A DNA stretch of 64,000 nt from Mangrovimonas yunxiaonensis (GCF_000733475.1 NZ_JPFK01000007.1:711862-775861), one strand, 5' to 3'. Counted from the first letter of the stretch, positions 10,801 to 17,990 are shown. The notes: generated from the letters alone by a model not told the origin. Made by a program: numbers and translations.

Positions 10801-11211
10801 AATCTGGATAACCTAAACAGCTTTAAAATTGAAGGGTTGGATGTGTCTTCTCTAAGTGGGGGCGATGTTTATGTGATTGCTCATGCCAAAGTATGCAAAA
10901 TGGCCTGTACAGATTGTAACAATCACGAGGTGTATCGTCCTAATGTAAAAGTAAAATGCACTAATCAGGGAGATCGCGCTGACAAAGCCTCGCAAGTTGT
11001 TGTTTATCCCAATCCGGTAACAGACGAATTGTTCATTAAAACGTTAGATGATATACTAATGGTCGAACTTTTCGATATTGAAGGAAGACGTTTGTTTTAC
11101 GATAAGCAAGCGCAAAAAATTAAAGTAGATCGATTTGAGGAAGGACTCTATTTGCTTAGAATAACCACTTCTCAAGGACAACATACCCGTAGGGTAGTTA
11201 TTAAAAAATAA
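4864..11211 (+). CDS. Giant T9SS-secreted reprolysin-like metallopeptidase with acidic thrombospondin-3-like repeats
   Basis: A 2115-residue exported protein. In order: signal peptide (1-19, cut after AQA); propeptide-like region; zinc metallopeptidase domain with HELGHNMGVDH at residues 340-350, the HExxHxxGxxH metzincin signature; a GEVED domain (~450-580); a fibronectin type III domain (~590-680); a second GEVED domain (~690-820); a very acidic array of Asp-rich DSDGDGVPDGCDNC units alternating with WYADADNDGYGDP units (~820-1865); a ~160-residue domain; and a T9SS type A sorting domain (VVYPNPVTDE to RRVVIKK). The array matches thrombospondin type 3/MopE-type calcium-binding repeats and probably forms a rigid calcium-loaded stalk. 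Likely role: cell-surface or released protease. It is driven by promoter 2 and sits just upstream of the HTCS. Confidence 0.9.
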   Translation: MRQLYAILISVFALTFAQAQSGSIDLNESQLNTHVEISSKELSENPFFKDAKRAREFKLNPSISRHSNLTVGTKIRMQLFSDKDYNAVISNKHTDVNGVTSLTLKLEQYPFASSYITVSGQSFLVFLNIPELNEQYTSRYNSQSGMAHLFLMDETRTEAFKCGAEELSMDDSRGIENPNTNTFNRIDPGETCLDVSSSSDPATISLLMVYTPAAEAWADANQGGINNAISAAISIANDVSANNNLGITFQLAHSQLVNYTEVGAGADLEALRNSTDGEMDEVHQLRKIHNADLVSVFTNFSGDGIGGIAHLNTTRYGHPGKAFSNIKVISQANSPITFIHELGHNMGVDHYRYQSQAPGPTQWLDWPENDWSSGWRDQDGNDFRTVMTYADGIPGPSIPYFSDPTVTFAGDPIGDAVQADNARTLREMKHEVARYSNAAQYCLAGVDIQQAFWINNVSMGDINHSSSSSFYSDLSGLGTCMQPGETQTLVADLENAGGSTYISVWIDWNDDKIFDSSELEYNSTAGLSQYSVDITAPLGFDSGEKRMRIRAYDTGSGGSSDPCGYMTFGEVEDYTILLGEGDFCSTSSIPQNLVVIENNGNSVLISWNPLSGVDYYELQYRQQGETNWITISNILYPFQQISGLTLLTDYEVQIRSVCLGTPTAYSDILPFSTGDYNYCDAGATDPRYEKISNVTFNTINNNSTDTSGYEDFTEISTSVTPGETYPMSISISNFDSNDELYVWIDYNQDGDFTDLGENVISLDPASQTNNENITIPAEALSGNTVMRIRLIFPSSPVNRTPCGDSTWGQVEDYTINILGDCTDPTTWYADTDDDGLGDPNTTTEDCNQPTGYVSNSDDCNDNDANIGGPTTWYADADTDGYGDPNDAIEACEQPEGYVDNSDDQEINSPCPDNVDTNGVSLDSDGDGVLDCNDICQGNDLVDTDLDGTPDDCDACPLDSNNDSDGDGVCDSEDVCPDFNDLADADGDNVPDGCDVCPNHDDAIDSDGDGIPDGCDNCEDADEDGICADTDCNDNDANIGVPTTWYADADNDGYGDPSDTTEACQQPDGYVANNADICIGFDDNLDADGDGVPDGCDDCEDADEDGICADTDCNDNDANIGAPTTWYADADNDGYGDPSDTTEACQQPDGYVANNADICIGFDDNLDADGDGVPDGCDDCEDADEDGICADTDCNDNDANIGAPTTWYADADNDGYGDPSDTIEACEQPDGYVANNADICIGFDDNLDADGDGIPDGCDDCEDADDDGICADTDCNDNDANIGAPTTWYADADNDGYGDPSDTTEACQQPDGYVANNADICIGFDDNLDADGDGIPDGCDNCEDADEDGICADIDCNDNDANIGARTIWYADVDGDGYGDLNNTTEACEQPEGYVDNSDDQEINSPCPDNVDTNGVSLDSDGDGVLDCNDICQGNDLVDTDLDGTPDDCDACPLDSNNDSDGDGVCDSEDVCPDFNDLADADGDNVPDGCDVCPGHDDAIDSDGDGVPDGCDNCEDADEDGICVDTDCNDNDANIGAPTTWYADADNDGYGDPNDTTEACQQPDGYVANNADICIGFDDNLDADGDGTPDGCDACPLDSNNDSDGDGVCDSDDICPGFNDLADADGDNVPDGCDVCPNHDDAIDSDGDGVPDGCDNCEDADEDGICADTDCNDNDANIGAPTTWYADADNDGYGDPNNTTEACQQPDGYVANNADICIGFDDNLDADGDGTPDGCDACPLDSNNDSDGDGVCGDLDCDDNDSQAFPGNPEICDGIDNDCDGIIDEGCETCPDADEDTVCDADDICPGYDDLADADKDGIPDDCDACPNDPNNDSDGDGVCGDVDNCPDTANADQADADSDGIGDACDDVDLECDAAYALGDNNICFMDDGFGNWGWTNQLNGAGTYNMNLYAGAGQCNIDNGAFVGTLLIDYANDELDVTYSINSGYVLKGIHFYVGCTPYPKKGRRNTVAPGHYTIGRNNLDNLNSFKIEGLDVSSLSGGDVYVIAHAKVCKMACTDCNNHEVYRPNVKVKCTNQGDRADKASQVVVYPNPVTDELFIKTLDDILMVELFDIEGRRLFYDKQAQKIKVDRFEEGLYLLRITTSQGQHTRRVVIKK
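7450..7965 (+). repeat. 516-bp higher-order repeat unit, copy 1
   Basis: This begins with GACGCCAACATTGG and holds one WYADAD unit plus several DSDGDG units. It is homologous, at lower identity, to 8938-9453, which lies on the other side of the 243-bp array. Confidence 0.75.
7966..8937 (+). repeat. Tandem array of four 243-bp units in the metallopeptidase gene
   Basis: Units start at 7966, 8209, 8452 and 8695, each at GACGCCAACAT, with a period of exactly 243 bp (81 codons). Neighbouring units differ at only a few positions, which indicates recent duplication or homogenisation. The encoded unit contains TTWYADADNDGYGD, ADICIGFDDNLDADGDG and one CEDADEDGIC segment. Confidence 0.9.
8938..9453 (+). 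repeat. 516-bp higher-order repeat unit, copy 2
   Basis: Homologous to 7450-7965; both contain the segment beginning DNSDDQEINSPCPDNV. The next unit boundaries are at 9454 and 9883, a spacing of 429 bp, so the array mixes 243-, 429- and 516-bp units. Confidence 0.75.
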
Positions 11212-11238
11212 CCATGAAACAAGTATCTTAAACAAAAT

Positions 11239-11287
11239 GGAGTGATTGTGCCTTAGCGAAGGTAAAATAATTTGGCACAGTTGCTCC
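11239..11287 (+). terminator. Imperfect long hairpin after the metallopeptidase gene
   Basis: GGAGTGATTGTGCC (11239-11252) pairs with GGCACAGTTGCTCC (11274-11287) through 14 positions including three G-U pairs. The loop is 21 nt. There is no good T-run on the plus strand, so it may be an mRNA 3'-end structure rather than a classic terminator. Confidence 0.35.
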
Positions 11288-11427
11288 AAAGATACTGGTG
11301 TAATACGCTCATTTTTAACATGCTTAAAAAATATTTGTGGGTTTAAAAAGAGAAAAATAGCCGTAAAAACGGTCGCATTATAAGCGATGCAAGCAGTTTA
11401 ATTTAAGGCACTAAACGGCGCTGCAAG

Positions 11428-11454
11428 AAATTTCTTCGACTATATAAGAAATTT
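11428..11454 (+). promoter_or_regulatory. AT-rich hairpin just upstream of the HTCS start
   Basis: AAATTTCTT (11428-11436) pairs with AAGAAATTT (11446-11454) around a 9-nt loop and is followed by TT. It lies 34 bp before the HTCS start codon and could be a weak attenuator. No member of the 21-bp direct-repeat promoter family is seen in front of this gene. Confidence 0.25.
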
Positions 11455-11487
11455 TTGATACCTTTAATAGGAGAAAACCAGCTATTA

Positions 11488-14400
11488 ATGAATCGCCTTA
11501 AATTATATCTTTTTCTTTTTGCATGGCCTACTTTTATGCTCTCCCAAGATGGAAAACAAGTTGCATTTCGCGAACTTACAGTAGAGCAGGGGTTGTCGCA
11601 AAATAGTGTGGTAAGCATTGCCCAAGATCATACAGGTTTTATGTGGTTTGCCACGCAAGACGGGTTAAACAAGTATGATGGCAAACAGTTTAAGCATTTT
11701 CCATATCAATTTGAAGATGTGACCCGAAATACTTTTAGCAAGCTAGGAAAAGTTTATGTCGATAATCATGATAACGTTTGGTTTATCGCCAATTCGGGAC
11801 GGCTTCATAAGCAAGGCAACGCGCCTGAAACCTTTGAGTTAGTGAGCAACATTAACAAGGTGAGCGCTGTTTTACAAACCACAAGTAACGATTATTTTAT
11901 AGGGACGTATGGCTCTGGGTTTTATAAAATACAACATAAAACCAACGATACCATACAAATTCTTAAGGCAGAGGACAAACACTTGGTTGCTTACGATTTG
12001 TATCAGCAAGACGAGAAGGTTTTGGTGGCGACATCAAATGGAATACTAGAAATAGGCGCAAACAATACCTATAGGTTTATTGATGTTTCCAAGAACACAA
12101 ATTTTAGTGCCTTGGCAAAGTCTGCCCAAAATAACAAGCTATTTCTTGGGAGTTATGGTAAAGGGTTGTTTGTGGCAGATGATGGGACGATGACCTTTAA
12201 ACCATTTACCGGTTTTAAGCATGCTGCTTTACCAGATGATTTAATTATTCAGGATATTTTGGTTGATAGTAGCGGAAAACTATGGATTGCCACTTATGGC
12301 GATGGCGCCTATTTGGTCGATTTCAAAAAAGCGAGCATTCAACATTTTTTAGCCAACAAAACAGATCCCTATGCCTTACATTATAACGATGTGTTAAACC
12401 TGTATGAAGATTTTACAGGAATCGTTTGGTTGGGGACAGATGGTTCGGGTTTAAGTTATTACGACGAGGATTTGGTGAAATTTAATGTGCTCACCAATAA
12501 GCAAACGCCAGGCCATATCAATATAGATTTTGTGCGGGCTATTGTTGAACATGCAGGAAACGTTTGGTTGGGAACGTCGAATAAAGGCCTTACAAGCATC
12601 GATTTTAAAACCAACACCTATAACATACACACAACCAGTAATTCTACCTTGGCAAGCAATAGGATTATGAGTTTGTGTAACCAGAATGGTAAGTTGTGGG
12701 TAGGGCATCAAAATAATGGGCTTCAAAAAATGGTAGGCGATGCAGCATTTAAAACTTTTGAAGATACGAAAGGCATGTCGATTTGGAAAATTTACAACGC
12801 CTCAAACAACAGGCTGTGGTTGTGTACTTTAAATGGCCTTATCCTTTTTGATGAAGCACAGGGCGTGGTGAAAAAATATAATTCTGAAAACTCGAACTTA
12901 ACCTCCGATGCCATTCGTACGGTAGAAGCTGGTGATGATGGCCAGCTCTATATTGGCATGGAGTCTGATGGCGTATTTTTATTAAATACCAAAACCGATA
13001 GTATTGCGAAGATTGACGCCATTTCAGACCGGATAAAATCGCTTTATTACCATGCGGGTGTGCTATGGGTGGGTACCAACGGCAATGGATTAAAATCGTA
13101 TAACACACGACAAAAAAGCATAAAGCATTTTACCACAAACGAGGGGCTGGCTAATAATGTTGTTTATGCTATTTTACCAGGTGCTAAAAACAAACTTTGG
13201 TTGAGCTCGAACAAAGGCTTGAGTAAAATAACCATAAACACCGATTTAATAGTTGATATTGAAAACTTTAGTAATTACGATGGTCTGCAAACCAATGAAT
13301 TTAATACAGGGGCTTACTTTAAAGACGAGAATGGTACCCTGTATTTTGGTGGGCTGGAAGGGTTAAATTGGTTTAAACCTAGCCAATTGTCTTACAATTC
13401 AAATAAGCCAAGAACCGTAATTACAGGCTTCGATATTTTTGCAAAGCCACACCCCATTGTACAGGACAATGCGTTTTCGGCAAACCAGAATACCATGACG
13501 TTTACATTTTCTGGACTGCATTATTCCCAACCCAATAGAAATAAGTATAAATACCAATTGGTAAATCATGACCCAGAATGGATTTCTTCAGGAAATAATA
13601 ATACGGCACATTACACCAACCTGCCACCAAATACATATACGTTTAAGGTTATTTCTAGTAACTACGATGGGGTTTGGAACAACGTGCCCGCCACCTATAC
13701 GTTCACGATAAAAAAACCTTGGTTTTTAAGCACATTAGCCATTATTTGCTATGCCCTATTGGTTTTTGCCCTTAGCATTTGGGTGTATAGGTACTTAAAA
13801 TGGCGGTGGCACATGAAAATGCAACTGGAGTTTGAGCATAAAGAAACCACCCGATTAAAAAAACTAGACGAACTAAAAACCAAACTCTACACCAACATTT
13901 CCCATGAGTTTAGAACACCGTTAACATTAATATCGGGGCCTATTGAAAGCCAGTTAAAAAAGAAGGACTTAAATGCAGTCGACAAAAAGGAACTCTTTTT
14001 AGTAAAGCAAAATGCCAATAGGCTATTGAATTTGGTGAACCAAATGTTGGATTTATCCATGATAGACTCCGGCCAGCAAAAACTAAAGGTTTCTAAAGGA
14101 AACTTAACCATACTGTTAAACCAGTTAATCGAGGCTTTTCAATACCAAGCAAGGGAAAAGGATATTACTCTAAACGTATTTATAGGCGAATTAAAGCACG
14201 TTTGGTTTGACGAGGACATCGTAGAAAAAATTGTCTCAAACTTATTGTCTAATGCCATAAAATATGCACCAAAAGGAAGTGAGGTGAGTTTTAGCGTAAG
14301 CCAAAACGGCGACGATGTTATTCTCTCGATAATAAATAAAACCAACCAAGTAACCATAGAGAACCTGAATAATTTGTTTAAGCGGTTTTATCAAGATAAT

Positions 14401-15381
14401 GAAGCCTCAGATGGGGTAGGCGTAGGTTTGGCTTTAGTAAAAGAACTTGTTAACCTCTCTAAAGGGACCATCGTTGCCAACAACGTAGGCGATAATAGCT
14501 TGCAATTTAGCGTTACCCTGCCTGTAGCCAAAGCGGCGTTTAATACCGATGAAATTGTACTCGATAATACAAGGGAAAGCGACATACCCCAGCATACCGA
14601 AGCTAGCAAAACAAATGGAACGTTACCCAAATTACTTATTGTAGAAGACAACGATGACATACGGGAGTTTGTCACGTCGTTATTTAAGCCCACCTATACC
14701 ATTATTACGGCAAACAACGGACAAGAAGGCGTAGAAAAGGCCATTGAAAACTTGCCAGATCTTGTTATAAGCGACATAATGATGCCTATAAAAGATGGCA
14801 TAACCCTTTGCCACGAGATAAAAACCAATACGTTAACCAGCCACATTCCAGTTGTATTGCTAACGGCCAAAATAGGGGAAGAAAATGAAATTGAAGGTTA
14901 CAAAACTGGGGCCGATGCCTATATAACAAAACCATTTAGCAGCGAAAAACTAAAACTTATTGTGGCCAAGCAAATAGAAGCGCGTAATAAGTTAGAATTG
15001 TATTATGGGAAAACCCTTAGTATAAACCCAGACTTGGCCATTACCACTACAGAAAACGAATTTTTAAAGCAATTACAGCTTGTATTGGAAGCGCATGTAA
15101 CAGATCCTGAGTTTACCAGCGCAAAGTTTAGCGAACTTATGCAAATGAGTAGGACTCAACTGCACAGGAAACTACATGCCATTGTAGGTAAGTCTACTAG
15201 CGAAGTAATTAGATCGCAACGTTTAAAGTTGGCTGTAGACCTCTTGAAAGCCTCAAGCTGTTCAATCTCAGAAGTTGCCTATCAGGTTGGTTTTAATTCG
15301 CCGTCCTACTTTAACAAATGCTTTAAGGAAGCCTATGGGTGTACCCCAAAAGAGTTTATTGAAAACCGCGTGCCTTTATAA
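11488..15381 (+). CDS. Hybrid two-component system sensor/regulator (HTCS) with AraC output domain
   Basis: I chose ATG 11488 because it gives a proper signal peptide (MNRLKLYLFLFAWPTFMLS); the open frame reaches back to TTG 11455. The protein is 1297 residues. Domains: two-propeller periplasmic sensor made of Reg_prop repeats (~20-640; motifs such as FMWFATQDGLNKYDG and KLWIATYGDGAY); Y_Y_Y domain (~655-745); one membrane span (~745-768); HisKA with phospho-acceptor His806 in SHEFRTPL; HATPase with N-box SNLLSNAIKYAP (~917-930); receiver with Asp1096 in VISDIMMP and Lys in ITKPF; AraC-type helix-turn-helix (~1200-1297). HTCS proteins usually sense a polysaccharide fragment and activate nearby genes. 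The five 21-bp direct-repeat promoters around this gene are its likely targets (inference). Confidence 0.95.
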   Translation: MNRLKLYLFLFAWPTFMLSQDGKQVAFRELTVEQGLSQNSVVSIAQDHTGFMWFATQDGLNKYDGKQFKHFPYQFEDVTRNTFSKLGKVYVDNHDNVWFIANSGRLHKQGNAPETFELVSNINKVSAVLQTTSNDYFIGTYGSGFYKIQHKTNDTIQILKAEDKHLVAYDLYQQDEKVLVATSNGILEIGANNTYRFIDVSKNTNFSALAKSAQNNKLFLGSYGKGLFVADDGTMTFKPFTGFKHAALPDDLIIQDILVDSSGKLWIATYGDGAYLVDFKKASIQHFLANKTDPYALHYNDVLNLYEDFTGIVWLGTDGSGLSYYDEDLVKFNVLTNKQTPGHINIDFVRAIVEHAGNVWLGTSNKGLTSIDFKTNTYNIHTTSNSTLASNRIMSLCNQNGKLWVGHQNNGLQKMVGDAAFKTFEDTKGMSIWKIYNASNNRLWLCTLNGLILFDEAQGVVKKYNSENSNLTSDAIRTVEAGDDGQLYIGMESDGVFLLNTKTDSIAKIDAISDRIKSLYYHAGVLWVGTNGNGLKSYNTRQKSIKHFTTNEGLANNVVYAILPGAKNKLWLSSNKGLSKITINTDLIVDIENFSNYDGLQTNEFNTGAYFKDENGTLYFGGLEGLNWFKPSQLSYNSNKPRTVITGFDIFAKPHPIVQDNAFSANQNTMTFTFSGLHYSQPNRNKYKYQLVNHDPEWISSGNNNTAHYTNLPPNTYTFKVISSNYDGVWNNVPATYTFTIKKPWFLSTLAIICYALLVFALSIWVYRYLKWRWHMKMQLEFEHKETTRLKKLDELKTKLYTNISHEFRTPLTLISGPIESQLKKKDLNAVDKKELFLVKQNANRLLNLVNQMLDLSMIDSGQQKLKVSKGNLTILLNQLIEAFQYQAREKDITLNVFIGELKHVWFDEDIVEKIVSNLLSNAIKYAPKGSEVSFSVSQNGDDVILSIINKTNQVTIENLNNLFKRFYQDNEASDGVGVGLALVKELVNLSKGTIVANNVGDNSLQFSVTLPVAKAAFNTDEIVLDNTRESDIPQHTEASKTNGTLPKLLIVEDNDDIREFVTSLFKPTYTIITANNGQEGVEKAIENLPDLVISDIMMPIKDGITLCHEIKTNTLTSHIPVVLLTAKIGEENEIEGYKTGADAYITKPFSSEKLKLIVAKQIEARNKLELYYGKTLSINPDLAITTTENEFLKQLQLVLEAHVTDPEFTSAKFSELMQMSRTQLHRKLHAIVGKSTSEVIRSQRLKLAVDLLKASSCSISEVAYQVGFNSPSYFNKCFKEAYGCTPKEFIENRVPL

Positions 15382-15415
15382 AACCTCCTTTTTACATAGG
15401 GATGTTTTAAACAAT

Positions 15416-15480
15416 GTTACATATGTTTTAATGTTGGTTACATATGTTTTATACGCCAGTTGTATTTATACGTATCTTTA
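15416..15480 (+). promoter_or_regulatory. Promoter 3 of the 21-bp direct-repeat family, with no gene behind it
   Basis: GTTACATATGTT occurs at 15416 and again at 15437, exactly 21 bp apart. The -7 box TATCTTTA lies at 15473-15480, 36 bp after the second half-site start. It begins 35 bp after the HTCS stop codon. The predicted transcript meets a strong terminator at 15551-15588 before any plausible ORF. Confidence 0.75.
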
Positions 15481-15486
15481 CATAAG

Positions 15487-15588
15487 AAAACCACAATACA
15501 CATTATAAAAAAATAAGTGTTTTAAAAAGAAGCTATTAATCAGTGTAAAAGGGTGTTGATTTTTTAAAAAATCGGCACCCTTTTTTTA
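15487..15588 (+). ncRNA. Predicted ~100-nt RNA from promoter 3 to a strong terminator
   Basis: The start is inferred from the -7 box at 15473-15480 and the end from the terminator T-run. There is no ATG between the predicted start and the terminator. The RNA would contain the leader element GCTATTAATCA (15532-15542), shared with the leaders at 1407 and 4841, immediately before the terminator stem. It is either a small regulatory RNA or the fossil leader of a deleted T9SS gene. The region 15589-15735 shows nothing recognisable. Confidence 0.5.
15551..15588 (+). terminator. Strong intrinsic terminator
   Basis: GGGTGTTGATTTTTT (15551-15565) is complementary to AAAAAATCGGCACCC (15566-15580) when two G-T wobbles are allowed, and TTTTTTT follows directly. 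The innermost A/T pairs would open as the loop. Confidence 0.8.
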
Positions 15589-15735
15589 TTGGTTTTTAGG
15601 AAGTAAGAAGGTTTGTGCTATGGTTTGCTGATTGTTATAGCCTTACAAAAAGCCACAAAAATTAAGATTTAATGGTAATTTATTAAATGATATATCGCTT
15701 ATATTGAGGTGATTACAGCTTCTTTTTAGTCCCAT

Positions 15736-15800
15736 GAAACATTTGTGTTATAATTTGGAACATCTGATGAATGTAAGGTGCTTTCTCCTAGCTACATTTA
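15736..15800 (+). promoter_or_regulatory. Promoter 5 (divergent member) of the 21-bp direct-repeat family
   Basis: The half-sites GAAACATTTGTG at 15736 and GGAACATCTGAT at 15757 are less conserved but keep the 21-bp spacing and the intervening TTATAATTT. The -7 box TACATTTA is at 15793-15800, again exactly 36 bp after the second half-site start. This fixed geometry supports a real site. The start would lie around 15807, in front of the small ORF at 15834 and the DUF4412 gene. Confidence 0.6.
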
Positions 15801-15833
15801 CCTCACCTTTTTTAATGGATAAATAGTAATCAA

Positions 15834-15971
15834 GTGGATAAGCAAAAAAAAGACAGCTTTAATAGCAATAAGATTTATATGCGTATAGACCATTTAAAGC
15901 AAGGAGCGTACGAGCTTAATATTTTGTTAAAGGATAAAGTCGTAAAAACCATAAATATTATTAAAAAATGA
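15834..15971 (+). CDS. Small ORF (45 codons) resembling the tail of a T9SS sorting domain
   Basis: An open frame from GTG 15834 (or ATG 15879, 30 codons) ends in TGA 15969-15971, overlapping the next gene's ATG (15968) as ATGA. The C-terminus MRIDHLKQGAYELNI followed by KVVKTINIIKK follows the usual ending of T9SS type A sorting domains (L-x-x-G-x-Y-x-L-x-(I/V), then a terminal basic tail). There is no signal peptide and no room for the rest of such a domain, because a stop lies in frame at 15813. It may be a translated small peptide coupled to the DUF4412 gene, or the surviving 3' end of a deleted secreted-protein gene. The promoter directly upstream favours expression. Confidence 0.45.
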   Translation: MDKQKKDSFNSNKIYMRIDHLKQGAYELNILLKDKVVKTINIIKK

Positions 15972-16807
15972 AACATCAAGACCTACAAATCAAAAAATGT
16001 ATTATCACGCTAAGCGTTGGCCTGTTATTTTCGTTTACGGGACAAGCCCAATTTTTAGAGCGTTTGGCAGACAAGGCCGTTAATTCTGCAGAGCGTACCG
16101 TAGAACGAAAAGTTGAACAGAAAAGCAAAAAGGAAACCGAAAAGGCTTTCGATTCCACATTCAACAGAAAAAAGACCTCGAAGAAAAGGAACAAAAAATC
16201 TTCAAAAGGAGCCTCTAGTAAATCGCCAAGAGCGGTTTATCAATTTAGCCATAAGTATGTTATGCAGCTGCAGAGCGATTCATATAACACGGCCATAACC
16301 TATTATTTGGCCAAAGGAGAATCCTATTTTGGCAGTACCATTGCGTCTGCAAGTACCATGACCAACGTTATGGATTTGGAGAAAAAAACCATGTTTGTAT
16401 ATACCGAGGCGGGCAACAGTAAAATGGTAATGAGCACATCCTTAGATGTTAACCAAATTATCGCTAACGAAGATAGCCAAAGCGATGCCCATATTGAAAA
16501 ATCTGGAAAGACAAAAACCATACTGGGGTACCCTTGCGAAGAATACCTTATTACTTCCAGCAACATGAAAGGCCATGTTTGGGTAACCCAAAGTGCAGAC
16601 ATTAGTTTTCCGCATGAATTTTACAACCTAGCCAATACTAAACAAACCGCCAACCAGCAATGGATGGCCCAAATAAATGGCCTTGTTCTAGACATGCAGG
16701 TTACCGATACTTCAAAAAGAAAACCCGAAACCATAACCATGCGCTGTGTGGCTTTAGAAAAGCAGGATATTAAGATAAACTCCAATGACTATAAAAAATT
16801 TATGTAG
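15968..16807 (+). CDS. DUF4412 domain protein, periplasmic
   Basis: A 279-residue protein with a signal peptide ending near GQA-QF, then a highly charged Lys/Glu/Arg segment (~40-90; alternating basic and acidic residues that look like a coiled coil followed by a basic linker), then a DUF4412 domain (~95-279). The domain shows the usual order of YYLAKGESYFG strand, MFVYTE strand, KTILGYPCEEYLI strand and a VWVTQS turn. DUF4412 proteins are exported beta-rich proteins of unknown role, common in Bacteroidota. The start codon overlaps the stop of the small ORF 15834-15971, so translation may be coupled. It probably belongs to promoter 5. Confidence 0.75.
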   Translation: MKHQDLQIKKCIITLSVGLLFSFTGQAQFLERLADKAVNSAERTVERKVEQKSKKETEKAFDSTFNRKKTSKKRNKKSSKGASSKSPRAVYQFSHKYVMQLQSDSYNTAITYYLAKGESYFGSTIASASTMTNVMDLEKKTMFVYTEAGNSKMVMSTSLDVNQIIANEDSQSDAHIEKSGKTKTILGYPCEEYLITSSNMKGHVWVTQSADISFPHEFYNLANTKQTANQQWMAQINGLVLDMQVTDTSKRKPETITMRCVALEKQDIKINSNDYKKFM

Positions 16808-16869
16808 GCGCCTCAAGATTTGCGCTAATGTACCCATACCAAGAATTATTTAACCCATACTTATTTAAA

Positions 16870-17445
16870 ATGAAAACAATTACCCTTCGTACCCAAATGC
16901 TTGGTTTACTAATACTAGTAGTAGCCACCTTATTTTCCTGTAGCAAGGATGACCATCCGCTTGTAAATAACAACAACAACCCACCCAATAATACCAATCA
17001 GGGGTTAAACCATACTTACGATATCGTATTTTCTGGAGGCAGCATAGATGGCGATGCTTTTTCTGGAGACATTCCAGACAATACAGTTGTGGCTGTTAGG
17101 CAACAACAGGACGGTGTAGATCGCCTTACATTAACCTTAGACGACGAGAACCAATCTAACGAATTAACGATAGCCATCAGTATGATAATGAACGGCAATC
17201 AGCCAGCCAACTTTGGTACAGCAAATACCGAAGTAGAGTCTCTAATGACAATCACCTACAATGATAATATATTGATGGCACAGTCGGGCACGTTAACCAT
17301 AACCAATTATGGTGAGCATCAATATTATGGATCTACAGTTCCATATTTTAAGTTAGAGTTTAATGCCGAGATGTTAAACTTTTCTCCCCCATTTACATCG
17401 CAAGTTTCGGGGGCTATTCTTGTAAGACCATTAGACGCCGGTTAA
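16870..17445 (+). CDS. Surface lipoprotein with Asn-rich linker
   Basis: The ATG at 16870 gives a clean lipoprotein signal (LLILVVATLFSC-SKDD); the open frame extends back to 16828 but would bury it. The lipid Cys is followed by Ser-Lys-Asp-Asp, which fits the Bacteroidota lipoprotein export signal that sends lipoproteins to the cell surface. A linker rich in Asn and Pro follows, then a ~150-residue beta-rich domain with no recognised family. Its general plan (short export signal, Asn linker, domain closing on a GAILV-like strand) resembles 19465-20058 and 20486-21196. Function unknown. Confidence 0.7.
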   Translation: MKTITLRTQMLGLLILVVATLFSCSKDDHPLVNNNNNPPNNTNQGLNHTYDIVFSGGSIDGDAFSGDIPDNTVVAVRQQQDGVDRLTLTLDDENQSNELTIAISMIMNGNQPANFGTANTEVESLMTITYNDNILMAQSGTLTITNYGEHQYYGSTVPYFKLEFNAEMLNFSPPFTSQVSGAILVRPLDAG

Positions 17446-17519
17446 AAAACCATACAAAATTCAACCTTTTAAACATTGTAAACAAAACGTAATTCAACAA
17501 TAACTTTAAAATAAATATT

Positions 17520-17990
17520 ATGAAAACTACAGTAAGATTAAAGCACATATTTTTATACATCATGGTGGTATGTTTTATATCGGCATGCTCAGAGGATAAT
17601 CCTTTGTTAAACCCATATCAAAACAATCCACAAAACAACAATAATAACAATAACAACAACAATAATAACAACGAGGAAAATTACACCTTAGCAGATTTGC
17701 AGGGGGTTTGGCAGCGTACTGGTGGAAACCATGCTGGAAACGAGGGGATGATTATAGAAGTTGTCGATGATACTGGCTTAATTGTAGACCCCGTAACATC
17801 TGGTTTTGAGATAGATGATATAAAATGGATGAATATTGTGGAAAACGATATTAGTGATTTTTCGCATTCCGAATTGGGTAGCGACTATAATTACTACAGT
17901 GCTACTATAAATTTTCAATCGGATGATGTTATTTGGATATCAGTAGATGCTTTGGGTGCTGGGAGTTATCAAGAATGGACGCGGCAATAA
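17520..17990 (+). CDS. Lipoprotein with poly-Asn linker
   Basis: 156 residues. The lipoprotein signal ends at ISAC-SEDN and is followed by a long run of Asn codons (AAC/AAT, ~17635-17675). A small domain follows with LQGVWQRTGG near its start, a strand pattern seen in lipocalin-like lipoproteins that bind small ligands or act as inhibitors. The Asn tract is a simple-sequence repeat able to change length by slippage. It lies in the series of small lipoprotein genes 16870-23517. Function unknown. Confidence 0.6.
   Translation: MKTTVRLKHIFLYIMVVCFISACSEDNPLLNPYQNNPQNNNNNNNNNNNNNEENYTLADLQGVWQRTGGNHAGNEGMIIEVVDDTGLIVDPVTSGFEIDDIKWMNIVENDISDFSHSELGSDYNYYSATINFQSDDVIWISVDALGAGSYQEWTRQ

Noticed and set aside
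11488..15381. Polysaccharide utilisation locus around the HTCS
   Set aside because: No SusC-like TonB receptor, SusD-like lipoprotein, or recognisable glycoside hydrolase or polysaccharide lyase is present in the flanks within this window.
15275..15508. 77-codon plus-strand ORF overlapping the HTCS 3' end
   Set aside because: It is out of frame with the HTCS AraC domain and runs through promoter 3; no signal or family is visible.
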